A DNA stretch of 9,801 nt, taken from contig CASEAD010000060.1 of the NCBI GenBank assembly GCA_949285775.1, positions 1 through 9,801 on the forward strand, written 5' to 3'. This DNA is from an uncultured bacterium (GTDB lineage Bacteria > Bacillota_I > Bacilli_A > RF39 > UBA660). The notes under the pieces are model-generated. The model saw nothing but the letters and a program-made list of their open reading frames with translations, did not search any database and was not told the origin of the DNA. A program made the position numbers and the translations under genes. Shown here one piece after another: positions 1-9,801 of this stretch. Position 1 is the first letter of the stretch, and every line of letters starts with the position of its first letter.

Positions 1-89
1 AAAATAAATTCCTCAAAATAATCACAATATCCCTTACAGTTAACCCTTAATTAAATTCAAAAAATATATGGAAATCTTATATAAAACTA

Positions 90-98
90 TGTTATAAT
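90..98 (+). promoter_or_regulatory. Candidate extended -10 promoter of the SPFH operon
   Basis: TGT followed by TATAAT forms an extended -10 (TGN-TATAAT). No good -35 hexamer lies 16-18 bases upstream, which an extended -10 can tolerate. Transcription from here would give a leader of more than 230 nt before the ATG at 339. A second TATAAT at 248-253 is a competing candidate, also without a clear -35. The assignment is an inference. Confidence 0.35.
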
Positions 99-183
99 TA
101 AGTCGAATAGTTACGATTAAGGAGTATGAAGTATAAAAAATAATAATAACTATGAATAATATATCACTATACTATATAAGATA

Positions 184-207
184 AAGTAAATTAAACATAC
201 TTTACTT
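184..207. repeat. Small inverted repeat in the SPFH leader
   Basis: AAGTAAA (184-190) and TTTACTT (201-207) are perfect 7-base complements around a 10-base loop. The stem has only one G-C pair, and no clean T-run follows, so it is a weak structure. It could be an operator half-site pair, a leader hairpin or chance in such AT-rich DNA. Confidence 0.3.
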
Positions 208-338
208 ATTATTTAAAAAATTATATTTTTTCAAAAATTAGATTTTCTATAATTAAATAATATCATTTTATTATTATTTTAATGTTATTCCCCAAAGTAA
301 CTATTCACTAATTTTAAAATAAAGAAAGAGGTAGAAAA

Positions 339-1577
339 ATGGGATTTATTAAAGCTTTTACAGGTTCCTTAGGAGGAACATTTGCTGATCAATGGAAAGA
401 TTTCTATATGCCAAGACCAAATGTTCCATCAACAGCAGCCTTATTTCAAGCAGTACCAAAAGGAGAAAATGCAGGCCGAGGAGAAAACACTAAAGGTAGC
501 GATAATATTATTACTAATGGTAGTAAAATCATAGTACCAGAAGGGACTGCTCTAATTACTATTCAAGATGGAGCAATTACAGGAATGATTGCCGAACCAG
601 GAGGCTTCGAATTTAGATCAGATGATCCAAATTCAAAATCGTTCTTCTCAGGAGATGGAATATTATCGTCTACAATAGGTACAACGATAGAAAGATTTAA
701 GTTTGGTGGACAACCAGCTTCTCAACAGTTAGCGTTTTACGTTAATTTAAAGGAAATTCCAAATAATAAATTTGGAACACAATCAGAAATTTATTGGGAT
801 GATGCATACTTTGGCACCCAAGTAGGAGCAATAACAAGAGGTACATACACCTTGAAAATTATTGATCCACTATTGTTTGTGAAGAATTTTGTTCCAGCCA
901 AGTACTTACAACCAGGAGCACCTGTGTTTGATTTTGCCGATATGGATAACGAAGCAGGAACCCAATTATTTAACGAAGTCGTAGGAACATTATCCGCAGC
1001 TTTCTCAAATTATACAAACGATCCAAGCAAAGGAAATAGAATCTCTAAAATACAAGGAGACCAAATTGGATTTGCTCAAGCAATGGCTCAAGCAGTAGAA
1101 GATGCATATCAATGGAAAGCGACCAGAGGCCTAGAAATAGTTAAGACCGCTATACTATCTATAGAATATGATGAAGATACTAAAGAGCTAATGAAAGACG
1201 TCAAAAAAGCTGATGCTCTATCAGGCGCAAGAGGAAATGCTTTTATGCAACAAGCTACTGCACGTGGTATTCAAGCAGCCGGAGAAAATGGCGGAGGAGC
1301 AGGAATGGCCTTTATGGGAATGGGGATGAATGCCGCAGGAGGAATGATGGGTACAATGCAACAACAACCAACCCAATCATCATATCAGCCAGCGTTTGCT
1401 ACATCACAACAACCAGTTCAGCCTGTACAACAAGAAAATGTTTCACCAACCACACAAACAAGTTCATCATCTGAAGATCCAACTGAGAAATTATTAAACG
1501 CAAAAAAACTACTAGATGCTGGAGCAATAACCCAAGAAGAATACGATAAATTAAAATCAAAATTATTAGGAATATAG
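339..1577 (+). CDS. SPFH-domain membrane-associated protein with C-terminal SHOCT motif (YdjI-like)
   Basis: This is a 412-residue protein of the stomatin/prohibitin-like family that includes B. subtilis YdjI. The start MGFIKAFTGSLGGTFADQWK matches the characteristic amphipathic N-terminus of that family. The SPFH-like body runs from about residue 57 to 270. A coiled, Ala-rich stretch (about 280-312), a Gly/Met-rich patch (317-340) and a Gln/Pro/Ser/Thr-rich linker (341-378) follow. The last 33 residues (about 379-411, LLDAGAITQEEYDKL at the core) are a SHOCT motif, a short helical oligomerisation module. No transmembrane helix or cysteine is visible, so it should sit peripherally on the inner face of the membrane. 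The ATG is preceded by AAAGAGG eight bases upstream. The stop is three bases before the zinc-ribbon gene, indicating one transcript and partnership. In B. subtilis, YdjG, YdjH and YdjI work with PspA at stressed membranes; that role here is an inference. Many relatives end in a zinc ribbon, which this one lacks. Confidence 0.88.
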   Translation: MGFIKAFTGSLGGTFADQWKDFYMPRPNVPSTAALFQAVPKGENAGRGENTKGSDNIITNGSKIIVPEGTALITIQDGAITGMIAEPGGFEFRSDDPNSKSFFSGDGILSSTIGTTIERFKFGGQPASQQLAFYVNLKEIPNNKFGTQSEIYWDDAYFGTQVGAITRGTYTLKIIDPLLFVKNFVPAKYLQPGAPVFDFADMDNEAGTQLFNEVVGTLSAAFSNYTNDPSKGNRISKIQGDQIGFAQAMAQAVEDAYQWKATRGLEIVKTAILSIEYDEDTKELMKDVKKADALSGARGNAFMQQATARGIQAAGENGGGAGMAFMGMGMNAAGGMMGTMQQQPTQSSYQPAFATSQQPVQPVQQENVSPTTQTSSSSEDPTEKLLNAKKLLDAGAITQEEYDKLKSKLLGI

Positions 1578-1580
1578 TCT

Positions 1581-3077
1581 ATGCAAGAGAATAGTAAACC
1601 AAATAATAATAACCAAAACATATCTGATAATACTACGACAATAATTGAAACCGATATTGGGGCTAAGGACGGTCAGGATAAATGTCCTAAATGTGGTTCA
1701 ACAGATATCTCAATAAACCCTAATAGTGGTAAATTAAGATGTAATTTTTGTAGACATGAATTTGAACCAGAAAAAGTAGAAGGAATGATCACAGATATTA
1801 ATCAGTTGCAAGGTCAAATTATAGGATCAGGAGCTCAAGATATAGCAGCGGATACAGACGATATTTTAACCTTTAAATGCAACAGTTGTGGAGCAGAAGT
1901 AGTAATAGACACCTCAGAAAAGACTCAAGCAAGATGCCATTGGTGCAGAAACACATTATCTGTCAATCAACAAATCCCCAATGGTAGTATTCCAGATGTC
2001 GTATTACCTTTTAGCATAAAAAAAGAAGATGCTAAGGCGGAAATAGAAAAATTTGTCGGAAAAAGAAAATTTTTTGCTCATCCGAAATTTAAAGAAGAAT
2101 TTACCACAGACAATATAATGGGTGTATATTTTCCTTATATGGTAGTAGATATAAATGCGCATTCCAACCTAATAGGACAAGCCGAACACACAACAAGACA
2201 ATATACAAGAAAACAAGGTGATAGATTAGTAACCTATTATGATGCTGATTTATATAATGTAGAAAGAGAATTTGATATAACAGTAGAAGGATTAACAGTA
2301 GAATCTAGTTCAGATAAACTAAATAAAACATCTTCAGATAAAACTACAAATGTAATAAATGCAATTATGCCGTTTGACATAGAAAATGCTGTTAAATGGA
2401 ATGCAAATTATTTAAAAGGATATACATCAGAAAAAAGAGATACCAATATAGAACAATTAAAACCATTAGTAGATAGTCAAGCTAAAGATATTGCTAGATT
2501 TGCCGCAAATGAGACTCTGAAAGAGTATGATAGAGGTGTTGCTTGGACTCAAGAACAATTATCAATCAAAGGTGAACAATGGAAAGCGGCTTATTTACCT
2601 GTATGGTTATATAGTTATCAACAAGTAAAGGGAAATAAAAAGGTATTACACTATGTGGCCGTAAATGCCAGAACAAAAGAAACAATGGGTAGTGTTCCTG
2701 TACATATGACCAAGTTAATAGGAATATCTATTTTAGTAGAAATACTAGGTGTATTAGCAATGTTATTTGTAGATTTTGATTATAATTGGCTTTTTCTATT
2801 CTTGGGATTTATATATTTCTTTATAATGTTTAGTAAATATCGTAATCAAAGTGCAAGACATAAATACGAATTAGAAACTACGAAAAAAATAGGTAATATT
2901 AGAAAAGTAGACAAATTCATAAAACATAGAAACGGCCTTACAAATGCTAAAATAAGAGGCGCAAATAATAAAAGTCTTAGTACTCAAGAATACGGTAATC
3001 AAATATTAGAACAATTAACAGATAATAACCCATTATCAGATTTTCTTCAAGATAGTATAAATAAAAGTGATGAATGA
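1581..3077 (+). CDS. Double zinc-ribbon membrane protein (TFIIB-type zinc ribbon, YdjG-like)
   Basis: This 498-residue protein has two zinc ribbons near its N-terminus: Cys35, Cys38, Cys54, Cys57 and Cys100, Cys103, Cys119, Cys122, each as CxxC pairs. A long soluble region follows (about 138-370). It contains the family hallmark VLPFSIKKEDAKAEI (141-155), and GVYFPYMVVD (181-190) and LPVWLYSY (339-346) fit the pattern of hydrophobic/aromatic strands. Two adjacent hydrophobic helices (about 376-397 and 400-418) form a membrane hairpin, and the basic, polar tail is probably cytoplasmic. Similar architecture is seen in B. subtilis YdjG. Translation is probably coupled to the SPFH gene: the gap is three bases and AGGA lies at 1568-1571 inside the upstream gene. 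The ribbons may bind zinc for protein contacts rather than DNA, since the protein is membrane-bound; this is an inference. It ends with two consecutive TGA codons (3075-3080). Confidence 0.85.
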   Translation: MQENSKPNNNNQNISDNTTTIIETDIGAKDGQDKCPKCGSTDISINPNSGKLRCNFCRHEFEPEKVEGMITDINQLQGQIIGSGAQDIAADTDDILTFKCNSCGAEVVIDTSEKTQARCHWCRNTLSVNQQIPNGSIPDVVLPFSIKKEDAKAEIEKFVGKRKFFAHPKFKEEFTTDNIMGVYFPYMVVDINAHSNLIGQAEHTTRQYTRKQGDRLVTYYDADLYNVEREFDITVEGLTVESSSDKLNKTSSDKTTNVINAIMPFDIENAVKWNANYLKGYTSEKRDTNIEQLKPLVDSQAKDIARFAANETLKEYDRGVAWTQEQLSIKGEQWKAAYLPVWLYSYQQVKGNKKVLHYVAVNARTKETMGSVPVHMTKLIGISILVEILGVLAMLFVDFDYNWLFLFLGFIYFFIMFSKYRNQSARHKYELETTKKIGNIRKVDKFIKHRNGLTNAKIRGANNKSLSTQEYGNQILEQLTDNNPLSDFLQDSINKSDE

Positions 3078-3704
3078 TGAAACATAAACAGTAACTAAAT
3101 ACAACCTCTATAAAAATATCATAAATTTTAGTTAGATAGATATAATATATAGTTCTACGTATAGTTCAAAATAATATCTACATATAAGTATTAGTTTTAA
3201 GTATTAGTTTATAATTACATACTATATGTAGTTTTTTATTGACAACTAATAGATAACAAAGCAATAATTATAACCTGTAATTTAGATGATATGTTCTTAT
3301 GATTAAATGCATTATATATATTATCACTTTATAATATCATCTTATATTATAATTTATTTACAAGTATATGATGGAATAGTAGCAAAAAATATTTAAGCTT
3401 AGAATTTATCCAAATGCAAGACAAAGAGAGTCACTAAGTAAAAGTTTTTGGATGCTTTTGAATTGCTTATAACTATTATTTTCAATAACTTAACACATGC
3501 TTCTAATATCTCAAACGCCTATTAATATTTATAAAGACGACATCATAAAACCTAAATATAAAACTATTTCTTTTTAAAAACATAGTAATAAGTACAATAT
3601 TTATACTCAATAATTTACCACAAAAACTTATATTATTATTGAAAAAAAAACATTTTTTTGATATCATATTACTATAGTTAATAAATAGTCCTAAAGCGCT
3701 AGGA
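3078..3704. other. 627-base AT-rich intergenic region, repeat-bearing
   Basis: No open frame with a ribosome binding site and plausible composition is present. A minus-strand frame at 3503-3727 overlaps the next gene's start and looks spurious. The region contains a distant 7-base inverted pair (3093-3099 and 3127-3133), a weak terminator-like hairpin (3178-3237), a tandem 12-base repeat (3186-3210), a consensus TTGACA promoter-like site (3239-3268) with no obvious gene after it, a 9-base inverted repeat (3284-3342), and the promoter of the secreted-protein gene (3639-3667). It may encode a small RNA or be decayed sequence. Confidence 0.55.
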
Positions 3705-6700
3705 GTGGTAATAATAATGAAAAACAATAAAATCTTAATAATTTCAGTAATAATTATTTCTGTTTGTCTATTAATAGGTTCAACATATGCCTACTTACAA
3801 ATTGGTAATCCAAGCAACCAATTGGAAGGAACCGCTGGATGTTTTGTTGTTGATTATGTAGGAGAACAGGGGCAATATATAAGCTCAGATAATAAATTGG
3901 AATCAAGTAGCAATTATACATCAGGTGGCTCATCATATGTAACACTATCAAAAAATGAAAACTGCCAGATTTACAGTGAAGCGGATATCTATTTAAATAC
4001 TAACGCCACTGGAACTAGTTCAGATTTACTAACAGAAAATGCTCTAAAGTATACAGTAGTAGATAATACGAACACAGAAATAGCATCTGGCTCAATTACA
4101 ACAACAGGTCCCAAAAAATTAACAACCATAGAGCTAACTAATACCCCTACTAAGTACACAATTTACATTTGGATTGACAACAATATAACATACAATAGCG
4201 ATAAAGTTTACGATGGACTAACATATTCTGGATACATATATGCAACATCCCAACAAGAGTCAACATACAATGAATAGATATACATAATATAATAAGCATC
4301 ATAATTATAAAATTACTTTAAGAATAAAAGTATGTATTCAAAATAAACAATTTAAATAAAAATTGACTATCTATTAGAAATTATATATAATCGTTACAGG
4401 AGGAAGTAAAATGAAGAAAAAAAATATAATAATAGCAGTAGCAGTAATAATATTTTTAATACTGCTAGGAATATATGTACTAACAGAAACTAATTCAATA
4501 TCAGACGCTACAAAATTTAAAAATGAATATGAAGAATTAAACGGAGTAGTTAGAGAAAAAGACGGAAAAACAATTAGAACTATCAGCATTCCTAGTGAAA
4601 ATCCAATAATATATAGAACCCCAGAAGAAATTATTAAAATGATGGATAATAAAGATACATTTCTAGTATATTTCGGCTTCAGTGATTGCCCTTGGTGTCG
4701 TAGCGTCATACCAACATTAATAGAGTGTGCCAATGATTTAGCACTAGATAAAATATATTATGTTGATGTCGAAGAAATAAGAGATGAGATAGAAATAAAT
4801 GAAAATGGAGAATTAGAAACAACAACCACTGGTAGTGATGGATACTATAATCTAATTGAAAGACTAAGTAACGTATTAGAAGATTATATCATAACAGATA
4901 ATGATGGCAACAATATACAAACAGGAGAAAAAAGAATATATGCTCCAAGTATAGTCGCCATTACAGATGGTGAAGCAATCCAAATTACAGATGGAATCAG
5001 TGAAAGCCAGACTGATGGCTATATGGAACTAACAGATGAAATGATAGATGACACTTATCAAGAATTTAAATGTATAATCCAATGTGTAAAAGAAGCAAAA
5101 CAAACATGCGATATTAACAAACAATGCTAAAAACAAATGTAATAAAGATAATTATATATACTTGCAATAGCTAATAATATAATTATCTTTTTTAGTTTTA
5201 TTTAAAACACCTATAAACTTATACTTTCCAAATTTTCTAATACTAAAAATATCCCCAGGTTTTAATAAATAAGAAGTATTTTCTAAAATAGTATAATTTA
5301 ATAAAACATCTCCATTACTAATCTTATCCTTAGCGTAGTTTCTACTTATTCCAACTATTCTAGAAATAATTGTGTCAATTCTTAGACTGGATACAACTAC
5401 ATTGTGTTCTTCAAATTGCCGTTTATAATCATTTAAAGTGTCCAAAGGAACTTCTCTTAAACTAACATAATTTCTGCCAACCATTTTAAAATTATCTACT
5501 ATAAACTGACTTATATCGTCTATTAAATATATATAATATTTACCATCAAAAATAACAATATCCCCAAACATCTCATTACTAATATTAAGACCAAATAAGC
5601 TTCCTAATATATCAGAATGTTTCAAAGAATTATAACTTACAATTTCATACAAACTAATGTGTGGTATATCATGTGTATACAAAATAACTTTATCACAATC
5701 TTTATACGGATAATATATATAAAATTCATCTTTAAAAAGTTTATTACAAATTTGTTTTAAATAATTAGGTGGAATAAAATTAGTATAATATCCCTTTCTA
5801 ATCCTTTCTACATTCTTCATTATTTCATACATCTCATTCTTTGCCATAAAATATCACCATCACTTATTATACTATATTTAAATAGCAATGCAAAATAAAA
5901 CCAACACCACTATTTAATTTCACTATCATGTGTTAGTTAATATCTAATACTGTATACCCCTTTCATCACTACAACCTCATCATTTTTTTAATATAGGGTT
6001 GTCAAATAATGTCGAAAATGATATAATTTTTAATGTATATCAATATATAGAGAGTGGTGAAGTATGAATAAAAAAAATATAAAAAGAGTAATAAACTGGC
6101 AAAAAATATTTTGCTTTGTAAGCTTAATTTTTATCCTAGTTTGTTGCTTATGGTATGGGGGAAGATTTGTTTATTTTTATTTAGATAGTAATAAAACATC
6201 CGAAAATGATGAAGACGCTAATTTAAGTTCGACTATATTAAATAACGATAATAATAGTATACAAAATATCAATAATAGTTATTATTTCGTTGGAGACGTT
6301 TCTAATAATTATGTAAGATACTCCAATATTTTATGGAGAATTATTAAAATTGATAATGAAGATAAGGTATATCTTATTAGTGATGATGTAATAACTATGC
6401 TTGCATATGGAGAGAATATTAGTGACTACAGCGATTCTTATATTAGTAACTGGCTGAATGATAATGGTGATGATTATAGTGGTATTTTAGAGAATAATCT
6501 TAATAATATTAATACTTATTTATCTACATATAATGTCTGTATAGATAAAATTGACGACGCTAATAATATAGGATGCGACGATAAATATAATGATGATTAT
6601 ATAGGATTATTATCTATTGTTGACTATATAAATACCGGTGGTAGCGATAGCTTCATTAATAATGGTAAAAATATCTATTTAGCAAATGAAACTAACGACA

Positions 6701-9700
6701 ACAAAGTTTGGTATATCAATAGTGATGGCAAATTAGATACTAGTGATGGAGACGATATTTATGGTGTTAAGCCCGTTATTAGCTTAAATAGCAATATAAA
6801 ATCTACTTCTGGCGATGGTAGTTTAGATAACCCTTATGTAATTGATAATGAAGAGTCTTTATTTGGTGGGTATGTAAGACTAGGAGATGACATCTGGAGA
6901 ATATATGAGGATAATGATGAAAATGTAAAAATGATGCTCAATGATTATATAATTATTGATGACGAGGAATTATCTTACATATATTCTGAAAATAATTATT
7001 ATCATAATGACACTGTATATGGTAGCTTAGCTTATTATTTAAATCATACTTATCTAGATAGCTTAAGTTATAGTGATATTATTATTACAAATTATTATTC
7101 TAATGGTTATTATAACAATGATTATGATTATAGTGAGATATTAGATAGTACCATTGATACTAAGGTCTCTGTCATCAGTGTAGGGAATGTTATATTTAAT
7201 AATGAAATGGATAATTATTGGACTAATACAGGTACCAATGAAGAAGGAGAAAGAGTTTATATGGTTAAGAACTCCGGAACTTTGTCAACTAGAAGTGTTT
7301 CTAGCAGTGGATATGTTGTGCCATGCATAAGTATTAATAAAGATATTTTGGTTAATGGTAATGGTACTATAGATAGTCCTTATGAAATGGAGTAGGATAT
7401 GAGTAAGATAGAGAATAAGAAAAAAAAGAAAATTTTAAAAAGAACAATTTTCTTCATCATTTGCGATATTTTGGTATTAATTTGTTTCTTTATAACATAT
7501 GGCCCATGGGATTACTTAAGAACTTTATATGTTACTACAGCAATGAAAACTATGAATCATAGTTACTTAGCTAGGATATTTTACAGCGAAGAGACCATAG
7601 CAGAAATCATGAATAGTAATTATTTTGTATCAATTAATGATGATGTTGATTTAGATGATATTGTTATTGACACTAGCGAGAAAACTGAATACGTGGATGA
7701 GTATGAAGAAGAATTACTTACTAGAGACGAAGGAAATGACTTGTATAAAGTTATAGATATTGAAGTAGGTGGTTCTAGTGGATATTTAGTCGCTATATAT
7801 GATCCAACCAAAGTTGAACTTATACATACTGAGCAGTTTAACGTAGGTACATATGGAGAAAGAATAATTACTATGTGTGATAGATATGACGATGTAGTAT
7901 GTATAAATGGTGGCGGTTTCGTTGACAACGGATACGGATCTGATATTCCCCTTGGATATGTGATTAAAGATAACGAAATTATTTGGACACCAATAGGTGA
8001 AGACGAGAATACATATCGTGATAATATAATAGGTATAACAAATGATGGAAAATTAAAATTAATGTCTAACGCTACTGGTACAGAAGCTCTTGAAGCTGGA
8101 ATTAAAGATGGAATGGTTTTTGGACCTTTCTTGATAGTTAATGGCAAAGAGTTGGAAATTGTAGGAGATCCATGGGGTAAATCTCCTAGAGTAGCAATTG
8201 CCCAAAGAAAAGATGGCGTAATGATGTTTCTAGTTATTGATGGAAGGAACTATATTGATGGTGCTTCCTTAAAAGATATGATAACTGTTCTAAAAAGATA
8301 TGGAGCCTATAACGCTGCTAATTTGGATGGTGGACAATCTTCCTCTTTAGTTATTGACGGTGTTTTAACTAATAATCCCCCAGCCGAAGCAAAAAGAACC
8401 AACGGTCGCTATGTCGTAACGGGTTGGGGTTTAAAAAGATAGTAAGTTTATGAAAGAGAAGTGTTTATAAATGGTTAAGATAAAAAAAAGAAGACTTAAA
8501 GTTAAAAATATTTGTATTGCTATTTTATTATTAGTGATTATAATATCAGGAATATCTATTGGAAGTTATTATATTTTAAAAAACCGTTCAAATAATGAAC
8601 CCGTAACTAATAATAATCCAAAAGAAAATACTCCCCAAGAAGAAAACTATACTGCTACCATGATTATGGCAGGCGACAATCTAATACATTCCAGTATCTA
8701 TAATGACGCTAGTGATGGATATGGAAACTATGATTTTACCCCAATGTATGAATTAATTAAACCTATTGTTAGTAATTATGATATAGCTTATTATAATCAA
8801 GAAACTATATTAGGTGGTAAAGAATTAGGAGTTAATGATTACCCTACCTTTAATTCTCCCCAGGAAGTAGGAGATGCAATGATTGATGCGGGATTTAACC
8901 TTGTTTCTCTTGCTACCAATCATACTATGGATTCCGGAGAGAGTGCTGTACTTAGTTCCAGAGAATATTGGAATAGTAAAGAAGATGTTTTGGCAGTAGG
9001 TAGTTATGCCAGTAATGAAGAAAGAGATGAAGTACAAATTGCCACTAAAAATAATATTACTTACACAATGTTAAATTATACTTATGGTACTAATGGTATT
9101 GCAGTTCCTAGTGGCAAAGAATATTTAGTTAATGTTTGGCCAACAAATTTAGATATTAATGATGTTGATAGTGATAGCGAATACCAGAATTATAAGGAAC
9201 AAGTTAAAGAAGACATCGAAAGAGTAAGAGATAAAGTTGATGTTTTAATAGTAGCAATGCATTGGGGCGTAGAGTATACGCATGAACCTACTGAATATGA
9301 GGTAGATATGGCCGAGTATTTAGCCAGTTTAGGAGTTGATATAATTATTGGTACTCACCCTCATGTTATACAACCTATTACCTGGATAGATGATACTTTG
9401 GTTATATATTCTTTAGGTAATTTAATATCAGCCCAATACCAAGATCAAAATTATAATAAAATGGTTGGACTTTTAACAAGTTTAGAGATACATAAAACTG
9501 TAAAGGGAGATGAAGTTGATATTAGTATTGATAATATTGACAATGAGTTAATTTATACTTATTATAGTAATTGGCGTAATTTTAAAGTTGTTCCTTTTTC
9601 TAGCAGTGAAATTGCTAATTATTTAACAGATTATCAGTCTGTATATGAGACATATAAGGAAATTGTTTTAGAGTATGACAGTAGTATAGGTATAAAAAAC

Positions 9701-9801
9701 TGCTATCAATGTTAATGTAAATAAAAAACTTAGCCGAATATTTTAGCTAGGTTTTTTAACTATAAATTAATAAATTATCAGTCATTAAATAACTATTATA
9801 T

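Larger units (their letters stand above)
1..338. other. AT-rich upstream region without a convincing gene
   Basis: These 338 bases carry many stop codons in all frames and no long reading frame. What can be seen is an extended -10-like element near 90-98, an AAGGAG followed almost at once by an ATG whose frame stops after five codons (126-143), a small 7-bp hairpin (184-207), another TATAAT at 248-253 without a good -35, and the ribosome binding site of the first gene (AAAGAGG, 325-331). The region therefore most likely holds the promoter and a long untranslated leader of the SPFH operon. The 5' edge of the window may hide the end of a neighbouring gene. Confidence 0.6.

Overview
The window is a very AT-rich stretch of bacterial chromosome. 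The ribosome binding sites are Firmicutes-type (AGGAGG or GAGTGGTGA) and the promoters are sigma-A-like. The gene types (SPFH/zinc-ribbon membrane pair, YlmH, camelysin-like secreted protein, repeat-domain surface protein, phosphodiester glycosidase, CapA) resemble those of uncultured gut Bacilli close to the Mollicutes. Tryptophans are written TGG, and the second gene ends in two TGA codons in a row, so TGA is a stop here and this is not a Mycoplasma-code organism. The exact taxon cannot be fixed from the window.

Layout. Positions 1-338 hold no convincing gene. Positions 339-3077 hold a two-gene operon: a YdjI-like SPFH protein with a C-terminal SHOCT motif, and a double zinc-ribbon membrane protein resembling B. 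subtilis YdjG. Positions 3078-3704 are a 627-base AT-rich gap with a weak terminator, tandem and inverted repeats, and a promoter-like site with no gene attached. A small secreted beta-type protein (3717-4277) and a membrane-anchored thioredoxin-fold protein (4411-5130) follow, each with its own promoter. ylmH (5152-5847) is on the minus strand and converges on the thioredoxin gene; a shared 14-bp hairpin separates them. From 5848 to 6063 two promoters diverge. The rightward one drives a three-gene operon (6064-9715): a surface protein with two tandem copies of one domain, a phosphodiester glycosidase (NAGPA/DUF2233) protein, and a CapA-family protein. That operon ends in a clear intrinsic terminator at 9723-9757.

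How the genes fit together. Apart from YlmH, which binds RNA or ribosomes, nearly everything acts at the cell envelope. The left operon looks like a reduced membrane-stress module (SPFH plus zinc-ribbon partner, no PspA in view). The two middle genes make an exported beta-sandwich protein and a possible extracytoplasmic disulfide/thiol protein. The right operon pairs an anchored surface protein with two anchored ectoenzymes that probably act on glycans or envelope polymers. Biochemical substrates cannot be read from the sequence.

The points most worth following are: the promoter of the secreted protein, whose -35/-10 spacer is built of A9 and T7 tracts (possible phase variation); the PspA-less SPFH/zinc-ribbon pair; the internally duplicated surface protein in an operon with two ectoenzymes; and a shift in base and codon composition at the divergent promoter region. 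No mobile element, CRISPR array, tRNA or rRNA gene was seen.
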